Below the pieces are notes generated by a model. That model was not told the origin of the DNA. It saw only the letters and a list, made by a program, of their open reading frames with translations, and did not search any database. Shown piece by piece: positions 37,581 to 45,507 of a stretch of 64,000 nt of DNA (position 1 is the stretch's first letter; each line of letters begins with the position of its first letter). Made by a program: the position numbers and the translations under genes. The DNA is from Natrarchaeobius halalkaliphilus (GTDB lineage: Archaea; Halobacteriota; Halobacteria; Halobacteriales; Natrialbaceae), in the NCBI RefSeq assembly GCF_003841485.1, contig NZ_REFY01000002.1, forward strand, positions 602,884-666,883, read 5' to 3'.

Positions 37581-38138
37581 GCCACTGGCGTTCGTCTCCG
37601 TGGATGCGGTCGGCGGCGTCACCGAGAGTGCAGCCGAACTCGAGGACGTGACAGTCCTCTCGGAACACGACGGCGAAACGTTCTCGAGGTAACGCTTGCA
37701 GGCGGAGTCGTCACGGCGCTTGCCGACCACGGGGCGATGATCCAGCGAATGGAGACCGACCGCGACGTGACCGACGTGGTCCTCGAGTTTCCGAACGGCC
37801 AATCCGCCAGATCGACGTACGATATGCTCGAAGATCGATTCGATCGCGTCGAACTGATACGGTACACCGAGGTCGAACGGCCGGTACAAACGCCTGCGAA
37901 CGTTTCGGCGCGCCTCGAGTCGACGCTAACCGATCGACAGTTTCTGGCGCTTCGAAAGGCCTACTTTGCCGACTACTTCGAGTGGCCGCGCGCCGTCTCC
38001 GGCGAAGACCTCGCAGAATCGATGGGAATCGCTCGCTCGACGTTTCACCAGCACCTTCGTGGGGCACAGCAGAAGTTGCTTGAAGAGCTCTTCGACGGGG
38101 GTTTGGGGGCGGGAGCGACCGTGAATAGTAACGGTTAG
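37580..38138 (+). pseudogene. HTH_10 (bacterio-opsin activator-type) regulator remnant
   Basis: Remnant of a BAT/HTH_10 regulator missing its N-terminal sensor part. A frame from 37585 reads LAFVSVDAVGGVTESAAEL, then reaches a TAA at 37690. The BAT sequence resumes in another frame at about 37686 (EVTLAGGVVTALADHGA) and continues to the full HTH_10 domain (LTDRQFLALRKAYFADYFEW). The reading frame change near 37685 and the missing start make it a pseudogene unless a shifted product is made. It adjoins the DsrE remnant. Confidence 0.75.
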
Positions 38139-38206
38139 CGGGATGGATAGCAACGGACGACTGAGGCGTGAGCTACGGTGTTTCCCTACTAGTGAGGGCT
38201 AGCTCT

Positions 38207-38214
38207 TTTATATA
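38207..38214 (+). promoter_or_regulatory. TATA box of crtB
   Basis: TTTATATA lies 54 bp before the crtB start, a clear archaeal TATA element preceded by purine-rich sequence. It predicts transcription starting near 38236-38240, inside the palindrome at 38236-38247. Confidence 0.6.
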
Positions 38215-38235
38215 TCTCTGTTGTAGGGATAGACC

Positions 38236-38247
38236 TGACAGCTGTCA
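38236..38247. promoter_or_regulatory. 12-bp perfect palindrome at the crtB start region
   Basis: TGACAGCTGTCA is a perfect 12-bp palindrome about 25-30 bp downstream of the crtB TATA box, at the expected transcription start. Position and symmetry suit a repressor operator of the carotenoid genes. Confidence 0.45.
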
Positions 38248-38267
38248 AGCGGTCAACGACATAGAGA

Positions 38268-39218
38268 ATGCAACAGGAACACATCGACGCAGGGAAGGCG
38301 ATACAGAAGCGTACCGGAAAGACGTTCTACCTGGCAACCCGGTTTCTCCCCGAGCGGGTCCGGCACGCGACACACGTCCTCTATGCGTTCTTTCGAATCG
38401 CAGATGAGGTCGTCGACGACGCAGGCGGCGTCCCCCCCGAAGACCAGCGAGCGGAGCTAGAAACGCTACGAGCGCAGGCACTCGGTGAGACGGAGCCCGA
38501 AAATCCTGTTCTGAAAGCGTTTCAGAACCTTCGCGGGCGCTACGACATCGCAGACGAGGAGATAACGGAGTTCATCGACGCGATGGCGACGGACATTACC
38601 ACGAGTCGGTATGAGACATACGCCGACCTCGAGTCCTACATGCGCGGTTCGGCCGCGGCCGTAGGCGTGATGATGACCGCGATCATGGAGCCGGAGACGG
38701 AAGAAACCGCCCTTCCGCACGCGATCAAGCTCGGAGAGGCGTTCCAGCTGACGAACTTCCTGCGGGACGTTCGCGAGGACGTGCTCGAGCGCGACCGGAT
38801 CTACATCCCACAGGAGACCCTCCGAAAACACGGCATTTCGAGCGAGGAGATCGAGGCGCTCGAGTGTTCCGACGGCTTCAAAGCAGCCATGAGCGAGGAG
38901 CTAAAACGAACAGAGAAACTGTACAGAGAGGGCGTCGCCGGTATACGCTATCTCCCCACAGACTGTCAACTGCCGGTCTTGCTCGCCGCCGTTCTCTACG
39001 CCGAACACCACGCACTCATTCGATCACAGGGGTACGACGTACTCGCGAGCGAACCGTCGCTGTCGACCTGGCGGAAACTCCTGTGTCTCGCGAAGACGCG
39101 CTGGCACTGGCACTGGAACCGCGATCCCGAAGCCGTCTTCCAGCGGGTTTCGGCCGTTCCCGTCTCGGACGCCGAAGCGCTCGATTCGAGGTTCGGTGGT
39201 CGAATACCGACACGGTGA
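38268..39218 (+). CDS. crtB: Phytoene synthase
   Basis: A 316-residue squalene/phytoene synthase family enzyme that condenses two geranylgeranyl diphosphates to phytoene, the first carotenoid step. The Asp-rich motifs are FFRIADEVVDD and the second RDVREDVLERDRIYIPQETL. Length and the QLTNFLRDVRED signature fit prokaryotic CrtB. It is convergent with cruF, and a crtD-lyeJ-cruF operon follows, so it belongs to the bacterioruberin pathway. A TATA box and palindrome precede it. Confidence 0.95.
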   Translation: MQQEHIDAGKAIQKRTGKTFYLATRFLPERVRHATHVLYAFFRIADEVVDDAGGVPPEDQRAELETLRAQALGETEPENPVLKAFQNLRGRYDIADEEITEFIDAMATDITTSRYETYADLESYMRGSAAAVGVMMTAIMEPETEETALPHAIKLGEAFQLTNFLRDVREDVLERDRIYIPQETLRKHGISSEEIEALECSDGFKAAMSEELKRTEKLYREGVAGIRYLPTDCQLPVLLAAVLYAEHHALIRSQGYDVLASEPSLSTWRKLLCLAKTRWHWHWNRDPEAVFQRVSAVPVSDAEALDSRFGGRIPTR

Positions 39219-39255
39219 CGAGCGTCGTGCCAGTGGCGTCTTTTTCGAGTGCCTT

Positions 39256-39341
39256 TCATACGGTCTGTTGTAAGTCAGTACCGGCGTATCCGGAGACCGG
39301 GTGCCGGGTGCGTCGGTAAACAGTTACAGCAGACCGTATCA
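39256..39341. repeat. 86-bp palindromic element, copy 3
   Basis: It runs TCATACGG...CCGTATCA with the same termini and length as the other copies but a more diverged stem (about 39282-39319), whose arms still pair through G-U and compensating changes. It lies between the convergent crtB and cruF genes. Its final TCA is the TGA stop codon of cruF on the minus strand. Confidence 0.83.
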
Positions 39342-40235
39342 GCGACGACCGGGGAACGACGTTCGGACCATCTCGAGGTCGTAACGGTCGGTTCCGAACA
39401 AGCCGAGACAGAACAGTCCTGCGACGCCGGCGGCGAGCCAGTTGCTATAGAGCAGGTTGATCGTCCCCCAGAGCAACACGAAGCTCACCAGATCGTCGAG
39501 AACGAACTCGCAGTCGCGAACGCGCTCGAGCAGGGCTCGACGATCGAACGCGAGATCGACGAGTACGACGGCCACCGTCCCAGAGAGGACCCAGCCGACG
39601 TAGTTCGACACCGGGACGCCGTAGTAGACGCCCGGCGGAACGAACGCCCAGAAGCCAATTGCGACGGCGGCCGGATCGAGCACGAGATCGATCGCGACGA
39701 CGGCGGCGATCGCGGCCGGGATCCGGTAGTGAGCGGCGTCGCTTCGGTCGCCCAGGATCAACAGCGTGAGCAGGTACGCGTTGATGACGAGCGGAATAAA
39801 AAACAGCGGCAACGCCAGCGGCACCGCGTCTAACAGCATCGGTCCGAGCTGAATCGTGTATTCGAACGCACCGTAGGGCCAGTCCGTTCGAACGCCGACG
39901 ATCTCGATCGCGTAGGTGTAGACGGTGAGAACGCCGAGACAGGCCAGCGCCCATCCCCCGATTCGCGGGAGCAGTCCAACGACGAGCGGCGACCGCATCA
40001 CGAGCGTTCCGAAAAGAATAAACAGCGGATTGTACGCGAGCGGGGCCGGTAACAGCCCTTCGGCGCTCGCAACCAGTGTCACCGCGCCGACGAACGGGAA
40101 GACGACGGCGATCGTAAACCGGTTCTCTCGAATCAGGCCCTCGAGTCGGTGCTGTACGCTTCCTCTCGTCCAGCTTCCCCGTTCGTTCGCAGAGCCTGCT
40201 TCCGTCGCGGATTCGGTGTTTTCGGGATTACCCAC
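39339..40235 (-). CDS. cruF: Bisanhydrobacterioruberin hydratase CruF
   Basis: A 298-residue membrane protein of the CruF carotenoid hydratase family, with about seven hydrophobic helices. It hydrates the C50 end groups to finish bacterioruberin, the red pigment of haloarchaea. It begins with GTG overlapping the stop of lyeJ (GTGGGTAA), so the genes are translated together. Conserved parts include WPYGAFEYTIQLGPMLLDAVP and the later FWAFVPPGVYYGVPVSN. Its stop codon is provided by the last three bases of the 86-bp element. Confidence 0.9.
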   Translation of the reverse strand: MGNPENTESATEAGSANERGSWTRGSVQHRLEGLIRENRFTIAVVFPFVGAVTLVASAEGLLPAPLAYNPLFILFGTLVMRSPLVVGLLPRIGGWALACLGVLTVYTYAIEIVGVRTDWPYGAFEYTIQLGPMLLDAVPLALPLFFIPLVINAYLLTLLILGDRSDAAHYRIPAAIAAVVAIDLVLDPAAVAIGFWAFVPPGVYYGVPVSNYVGWVLSGTVAVVLVDLAFDRRALLERVRDCEFVLDDLVSFVLLWGTINLLYSNWLAAGVAGLFCLGLFGTDRYDLEMVRTSFPGRR

Positions 40236-41142
40236 GGACGATCACCAGGAGTCCGCCGATCGTCAACACCGCGCCGACGACCGTGTTGATCGCCGGAAAC
40301 CACCAGTACGCACGGTCGACGGCCACGCTCGAGCCGGCGACGACCGCGGTGAGTGCGGGGTAGGCGAGCATGACGAGACCGAGCCGGTAGTCTACGGCGG
40401 CGAAGGCGGCCGCGCTGGCGAGCCAGCACGCACCGCAGTAGGCGTACGTTCGATTCTCATCGAGGACGGTCGCGGTCGTACGAATGCCGGCCTCTCGATC
40501 CGGTTCGATGTCCGGAACCGCCGAGAACGTGTGCATTCCCATTGCCCACAGCCAACCGCCGAGGATTGCGAGCACCGGTGGCTGAACGCCCGAGACGGCG
40601 GCGTAGGCCACGATGCCGGGCGTGACGTACAGCCCGTTCGAAACCGAATCGAGACCGGGCGTCGTCTTGAACCGAGCCGGCGGCGCGCTGTAGGCCGCAC
40701 CGAGGACGAGAAAGGCCACCAGCCACGGCCAAGCCGCCGTCGGAAGAACTACGAGAAACGAGAGGGGAACGACTGCACAGAGTGCAACGACGACGGGAAC
40801 GTAACGCTGGCCGCCATAGCGAGCCTCGCGCTCCGATTTCTTCGGATTCTCCGCATCGATCTCGCGGTCGTACACGTCGTTGATACCGTAGAGGAAGACG
40901 TTCGCCGGAACCAGAAAATACGCGAACAGAGCAACGGTGACGGGCGAAAACAGCTGGCCGGTCGTCTCGGCCGCGTAGGCGACGCCGACGAGAACCGGTC
41001 CGGCGAGATAGAGCCAGAATCGCGGCCGCGACAGCGTCAACAGGTACGAAAGCTCACCGCGAAACCTCCCGATACCGCCGTTGTTTCCGTCACCGCCCCC
41101 GTTCCCGCTCTCGCCGCTCGCGGTCGTCGAATCCGCACTCAT
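40228..41142 (-). CDS. lyeJ: Lycopene elongase (UbiA prenyltransferase) LyeJ
   Basis: A 304-residue UbiA-superfamily prenyltransferase with about eight membrane helices. It adds C5 units to lycopene to give C50 carotenoid precursors. The first Asp motif is NDVYDREIDAENPKKSEREAR and the second is DIEPDREAGIRTTA. I start at the ATG of MSADSTT (41142); a GTG at 41157 that forms a 4-bp GTGA overlap with the upstream gene's stop is an equally good start. It lies between crtD and cruF in one operon. Confidence 0.9.
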   Translation of the reverse strand: MSADSTTASGESGNGGGDGNNGGIGRFRGELSYLLTLSRPRFWLYLAGPVLVGVAYAAETTGQLFSPVTVALFAYFLVPANVFLYGINDVYDREIDAENPKKSEREARYGGQRYVPVVVALCAVVPLSFLVVLPTAAWPWLVAFLVLGAAYSAPPARFKTTPGLDSVSNGLYVTPGIVAYAAVSGVQPPVLAILGGWLWAMGMHTFSAVPDIEPDREAGIRTTATVLDENRTYAYCGACWLASAAAFAAVDYRLGLVMLAYPALTAVVAGSSVAVDRAYWWFPAINTVVGAVLTIGGLLVIVRG

Positions 41143-41153
41143 ACTCGCCGCGC

Positions 41154-42716
41154 TCACGTTGCCTCCGGAGTTCCGTGATCTGTGACCACCGCATCGGCGG
41201 TCAACTGGCCGCTGATGAGACACATCGGCATCCCGATTCCGGGTGTCGTGTCCCCGCCGACGAAGTAGAGGCCATCGACCTCGCTCGAGCGGTGGGGCGG
41301 CCGGAACAGCGCCGTCTGACGGAGCGTGTGCGCCAGTCCGAGGGCCGTTCCCCGAAAGCTGTTGTACCGCTCGGCAAAATCGTCGACACAGAATCGCTCC
41401 TCGAAGACGATCCGGTCGCGAAGCTCCGTGCCGGTGTGAGCCGCGATATCCGTGAGGATCCGATCACGGTACTCCTCGCGAATCTCCGGCGTGTCCTCGA
41501 GTCCGGGCGCGATCGGAACGAGGACGAAGAGCGCGCTGTGATCGGGTGGGGCGACGTCCGCGTCGGTTTTCGAGGGGACACAGAGGTAGTAGGCGGGATC
41601 GTCCGGCCACTGGGGGTCCTCGAAGATCCGATCGAAGTGATTCTCCCACTCTGGCGGGAGTACGAGCGTGTGATGTGCCAGTTCGTCGACGTCGCCCTCG
41701 ACGCCGAGATAGAGCAAAAACGCCGACGGAGCGTAGGTCCGTGACTCCCAGTAGCCCTCGTCGTAGCTCCGATTATCCGGTGTGAGCAGGTCCCGCTCGG
41801 TGTGTGCATAGTCCGCGTTACTGACGACCAGATCCGGTCGAAGCGGTCCCGTCGCCGTCTCGAGGATGAACGCGCCTTCGCGACCTTTGATCGCCGTCAC
41901 CGGGTGTCCGGTCTCGTACTGGACACCGAGTTCCCGGCCGAGTTCTTCGATCGCGTCGATCACGCGACCGATCCCACCCTCGGGATACCAGACGCCGAGG
42001 TTGAAATCGACGTGGCTCATCAGATTATAGAGGGCCGGTGTGTTACTCGGAGAGCCGCCGAGAAACACGAGCGTGTACTGCATAATCTGCTGGAGCCTGG
42101 GATGGTCGAAGTACTCCTCGACGTGACCTTGCATCGAGCCGAGCAGCGACAGGCCGCGTGCCTGTCGCGCCACGTCGAGATCGAGAAAGTCCCGTACGCG
42201 TGAGCGATCCTCGTAGACGAAGTGTTTCATCCCGACCTCGTAGTTCTCTCGCGACTTCTCGAGGTAGCGCTCGAGCGCGTCGCCCGCACCCGATTCGTAC
42301 TCCTCGAAGAGCGCTTTCGTTCGCTCGAGGTCGGGCGTGATGTCGATCCGGTCGCCGGTCGAATGGCTCGGCTCTTCGTGTGTCGCGCCGCTCGGGGCGT
42401 CCGCAGGAGGTGCGTTTTCAGCTCCCTTGAAAAAGATTCGGTAGTGCGGATCGAGCTGTGTGAGTTCGTAATAGTCCGTCGGCGTCCGATCGAAGTCCGC
42501 GAAAAACCGCTCGAAGACGTCGGGCATCAGATACCAGGAGGGCCCCATATCGAACCGGAATCCGTCCCGCTCGAGCCGGCTCGCCCGACCGCCGAGTTGC
42601 TCGTTTTTTTCGACGACGCGTACGGTGGCTCCCGAATCAGCCAGATAACACGCGGTAGAGAGCCCACCGATTCCGCCGCCGATCACGACGACGGACGCTC
42701 CGGAAAGCGATTGCAT
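41154..42716 (-). CDS. crtD: Carotenoid 3,4-desaturase / phytoene desaturase family (CrtD or CrtI)
   Basis: A 520-residue FAD-dependent carotenoid desaturase. The N-terminal FAD motif is VVIGGGIGGLSTACYLADSG, with EKNEQLGGRASRLERDGFRFD behind it, and the C-terminal signature is GLYFVGGDTTPGIGMPMC. Gene order crtD-lyeJ-cruF matches the haloarchaeal bacterioruberin cluster, so CrtD (3,4-desaturation of C50 intermediates) is most likely. A CrtI-type phytoene desaturase cannot be excluded without a tree. The start is the ATG at 42716. Confidence 0.88.
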   Translation of the reverse strand: MQSLSGASVVVIGGGIGGLSTACYLADSGATVRVVEKNEQLGGRASRLERDGFRFDMGPSWYLMPDVFERFFADFDRTPTDYYELTQLDPHYRIFFKGAENAPPADAPSGATHEEPSHSTGDRIDITPDLERTKALFEEYESGAGDALERYLEKSRENYEVGMKHFVYEDRSRVRDFLDLDVARQARGLSLLGSMQGHVEEYFDHPRLQQIMQYTLVFLGGSPSNTPALYNLMSHVDFNLGVWYPEGGIGRVIDAIEELGRELGVQYETGHPVTAIKGREGAFILETATGPLRPDLVVSNADYAHTERDLLTPDNRSYDEGYWESRTYAPSAFLLYLGVEGDVDELAHHTLVLPPEWENHFDRIFEDPQWPDDPAYYLCVPSKTDADVAPPDHSALFVLVPIAPGLEDTPEIREEYRDRILTDIAAHTGTELRDRIVFEERFCVDDFAERYNSFRGTALGLAHTLRQTALFRPPHRSSEVDGLYFVGGDTTPGIGMPMCLISGQLTADAVVTDHGTPEAT

Positions 42717-42767
42717 GTTCGTATCGACTGTCGGAGCGGTGATAAATGTACGTCACACCTATGTAGG

Positions 42768-42777
42768 GTTTGCAAAC
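42768..42777. promoter_or_regulatory. 10-bp palindrome upstream of crtD
   Basis: GTTTGCAAAC is a perfect palindrome about 52 bp upstream of the crtD start and just upstream of an AT-rich TATA-like stretch (tttatc on the minus strand). The position suits an activator site for the crtD-lyeJ-cruF operon. Confidence 0.35.
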
Positions 42778-42909
42778 GTCCACGAATCCGTACACCTCGT
42801 CGGATAGCCGATTCGACGGGACGTCGAACGCCGTCGACGGTAGTCCGTCGCTATTCGCGGTCAATTGGTGTGCCTAACAAAGCGCACCGAACGGCGAGTC
42901 ATCGACGAG

Positions 42910-43716
42910 ATGTCGGACAGGGATCGGACAGGATACGAGGAGTCGGTCGTGATCGTACTCGTGACCGCATCGGTCGTCCTCGGTACGTTCGGACTGACTG
43001 TGGCCGTCGCCGGCCCCGACTTCGGCGGCTCGAGTGCCACCGACGTCCTCGAGACGGAAAACGAAAGCACCGACGGGACAGGCTCTGCGAACGATGCCAC
43101 CGATCCGATGGATGAACACGGGTCGCTGGACCCGGAGAACGCCGACGAAACGGACGGCGTAACCGACGCGGACGACTCCGAAGGCGACGACGGCGAAGCC
43201 GACGACGACCGTTCGAACGAACTCGAAGAGTCGAACGAAACTGACGGTGAGACGGATGACGACGATCGGAATGAGACGGATGACGACGATCGGAATGAGA
43301 CGGATGACGGCTCGGGAGTGGTCGACGGTGAGGCCGACGAGGAAGACGACAGTCCGGACGATGGTGAGGATAGCAACGACGAGGCGGGCGCGGATACGGA
43401 CGCCGAGGGTAGCGACGAGAGTTCCGACGACGACGGTGATTCGGACGAAGCCGACGACGATCGGGACGGAACGGACGACCTCGATGGCGTCGGTAGTGAC
43501 GACGAGGCCGCCGAAGCGAGTGGAGACGACAGCGAAGCGGAGGATGGCGATAGCGAGAGCGCTGACGAAGCGGACGACGATACGGTTCCCGGCGTCGATA
43601 CCGAGCCCGGACCTGATTCCGACGATGTCGGCATCGGAGACGGCGTAACCGACGTTCTCGAGGAAATCACGTCGGTCGTCGAGGATGCGGTTTCGTTCGG
43701 TGAGGAACTGGGCTGA
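42910..43716 (+). CDS. Highly acidic single-pass membrane or exported protein
   Basis: A 268-residue protein with one hydrophobic helix near residues 13-35 (after a short basic start, MSDRDRTGYEE) followed by 200 residues of almost pure Asp, Glu, Gly and Ser with repeats such as DDDDRNET, and a short amphipathic C-terminal helix. The DNA shows a 24-bp tandem duplication near 43254-43313. It looks like an anchored acidic surface protein, possibly protective in high salt or a cation binder. No function is known. Confidence 0.75.
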   Translation: MSDRDRTGYEESVVIVLVTASVVLGTFGLTVAVAGPDFGGSSATDVLETENESTDGTGSANDATDPMDEHGSLDPENADETDGVTDADDSEGDDGEADDDRSNELEESNETDGETDDDDRNETDDDDRNETDDGSGVVDGEADEEDDSPDDGEDSNDEAGADTDAEGSDESSDDDGDSDEADDDRDGTDDLDGVGSDDEAAEASGDDSEAEDGDSESADEADDDTVPGVDTEPGPDSDDVGIGDGVTDVLEEITSVVEDAVSFGEELG

Positions 43717-43835
43717 CTCCTCGAGAGCGGAGGAGATGGCGAAAGCGGGGGTGACCGAGCCATACGAGGAGCGGCACCCGGACGAAGCGAGCGAAAGAAG
43801 TGACTTTTTATCCCGGCGATGCGTCCCGACCGCAT

Positions 43836-44897
43836 ATGCGCGTCGCGTTCGTCTCGTTCGAGACGATCTATCACCGAGACACCGAGACGAACCAGCGTAT
43901 TCACTCGCTACTCGAGTTGCTCCGTGATCGGGGACACGACGTTCACCACTTCTGTGCGGCGTTCTGGGACGGCGAGATAGACGTTTTCGAACGCGACGAG
44001 ATCACCTACCACGGCGTCTGTCACAGTCTCGAGGCAAGTTCCTCGTTCCTGCTCCGGCTTCCGGTTGCAATCGCAAGGACGTCGCCGGACGTGGTTCACG
44101 TCGGTGCTCGTCCGCCGGGCCAGGCGGTCGCGGCGAGCTGGGGTGCGACGATCGCTCGCGCGCCGACGTTGCTCGAGTGGTACGGCGACGGCGGCGTGTC
44201 GAACACCTGGTGGAGCCGCCGCGCGGCCAACTCCGTCGACCGAATCATCACGCCGTCGGACCTGGTGACGACCTGGGTTCGAGAGCTGGGTGTCGATCCC
44301 GGTAAGATCGACGTCGTGGCGAACCCGATCGATCTCGAGCGGATCAGGGCGGTCGATCCCGCCGAAAACGTCGACGTGATCTACGCCCGCAGACTAGACG
44401 AGGACGCGAACCTCGAGAGCCTGTTTCTCGGCCTCGCGGAACTGCGCGGCCGGGACTGGCAGGCGACCGTCATCGGTGACGGACCCGAACGCGAGACCTA
44501 CGAACGACTCGCGACCGATCTTCGGATCGACGACCGGGTCACGTTCGCCGGGGATGCCCCGCTCGACGAGCGGATCGCGGCCTACCGGGGTGCACACGTC
44601 TTCGCACAGACCGCCGAGCACTGCGTGTTTCCGACGGAGATGCTGTGGGCGCTGGCATCGGGCTGTATCGGCCTCGTCGAGTACCACGCAGAATCGAGCG
44701 CACACGAACTCGTGGAAGGATGGGACCGTGGGTTCCGAACCACGAGCGAAGAAGAACTCGCCGACGCTATTCTCGAGGCCAGTGATCTCGAGCACCGCGA
44801 GTACGACGAGCGGTTCGAAGAGTACGATATCGACGACGTCTGCGACCGCTATCTCACCACCTACCGTGCGTTACAGAAGTCGTCGGGACTGTTGTGA
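43836..44897 (+). CDS. Glycosyltransferase (GT4-type)
   Basis: A 353-residue glycosyltransferase of the GT-B fold (GT4 family). The N-terminal Rossmann domain has MRVAFVSFETIYHRDTETN, and the C-terminal half shows the hallmark domain with VIGDGPERETYERLA, the RVTFAGDAPLDERIAAYRGA stretch and PTEMLWALASGCIGLVEY. It would transfer a sugar from a nucleotide donor to lipid, protein or polysaccharide. Acceptor and sugar are unknown. The ATG at 43836 gives a proper N-terminal domain. Confidence 0.88.
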   Translation: MRVAFVSFETIYHRDTETNQRIHSLLELLRDRGHDVHHFCAAFWDGEIDVFERDEITYHGVCHSLEASSSFLLRLPVAIARTSPDVVHVGARPPGQAVAASWGATIARAPTLLEWYGDGGVSNTWWSRRAANSVDRIITPSDLVTTWVRELGVDPGKIDVVANPIDLERIRAVDPAENVDVIYARRLDEDANLESLFLGLAELRGRDWQATVIGDGPERETYERLATDLRIDDRVTFAGDAPLDERIAAYRGAHVFAQTAEHCVFPTEMLWALASGCIGLVEYHAESSAHELVEGWDRGFRTTSEEELADAILEASDLEHREYDERFEEYDIDDVCDRYLTTYRALQKSSGLL

Positions 44898-44968
44898 GCG
44901 AACAGCACCCACACCGATCGATCGCCACGAGAGAATAGCTCTCTGGTGACACTCGAGAACGTGTCGGT

Positions 44969-45439
44969 ATGGACGACTGTACGTTCTGCCGGATCGCGGC
45001 CGGAACCGAGCCCGCATCCGTACTCTTCGAGGACGAACGGACGATCGCATTCCTCGATACACAGCCGGCCGTCACGGGACACAGCCTCGTCGTTCCTCGT
45101 GAGCACGAAGTCGAGTTGCTGACGGCGGAGTCATCGACGACGGAAGCGGTGTTTCGAACGGTTCGAACGGTCGCGAGCGCCCTCGAAACGGCGTTCAAGC
45201 CCGACGGATTCAGCGTCTTTCACAGCACCGACAATCTGGTCGGGACCGTCGAACACGCACACGTTCATCTGGTCCCTCGGTATGAGACGGACGACGTCTC
45301 GCTGTCGCGACACGGGTTCGACGACGAAGAGGCGGCGACCGTCACGGGTTCGAAACGCCTTGAAAACGGACGCCGTGTGAGCGACACGGCCGGGTATACG
45401 GTTCCTGAAGAGCAGGTCGTTTCATACGGATTACTGTGA
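44969..45439 (+). CDS. HIT family nucleotide hydrolase
   Basis: A 156-residue HIT protein. The catalytic triad motif is HAHVHLVPR at about residue 95, and the zinc CxxC pair near the start (CTFCRIAAG) fits the HINT/Fhit-like class that hydrolyses nucleotide phosphoramidates. The reading frame runs into the 86-bp element: the last five residues (SYGLL) and the TGA stop are encoded by copy 4. This suggests the element cut off the original C-terminus. Confidence 0.9.
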   Translation: MDDCTFCRIAAGTEPASVLFEDERTIAFLDTQPAVTGHSLVVPREHEVELLTAESSTTEAVFRTVRTVASALETAFKPDGFSVFHSTDNLVGTVEHAHVHLVPRYETDDVSLSRHGFDDEEAATVTGSKRLENGRRVSDTAGYTVPEEQVVSYGLL

Positions 45440-45507
45440 CGATTTACCGGCGCACCCGCGACCCGGGCGGCGGGTGCGTCGGCAATGATTTACAGTAAAC
45501 CGTATCA
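45422..45507. repeat. 86-bp palindromic element, copy 4
   Basis: It reads TCATACGG...CCGTATCA and is one base different from copy 2. The stem is CCGGCGCACCCGC/GCGGGTGCGTCGG with a 9-10-base loop. The first bases form the end of the HIT gene, including its TGA stop. The last TCA is the TGA stop codon of trpB on the minus strand. It is thus shared by two convergent genes. Confidence 0.87.

Noticed and set aside
43247..43648. Second plus-strand frame rich in Thr, Arg and Met inside the acidic protein gene
   Set aside because: It is an alternate reading of a low-complexity acidic gene; the acidic frame has the membrane helix and matches genome composition.
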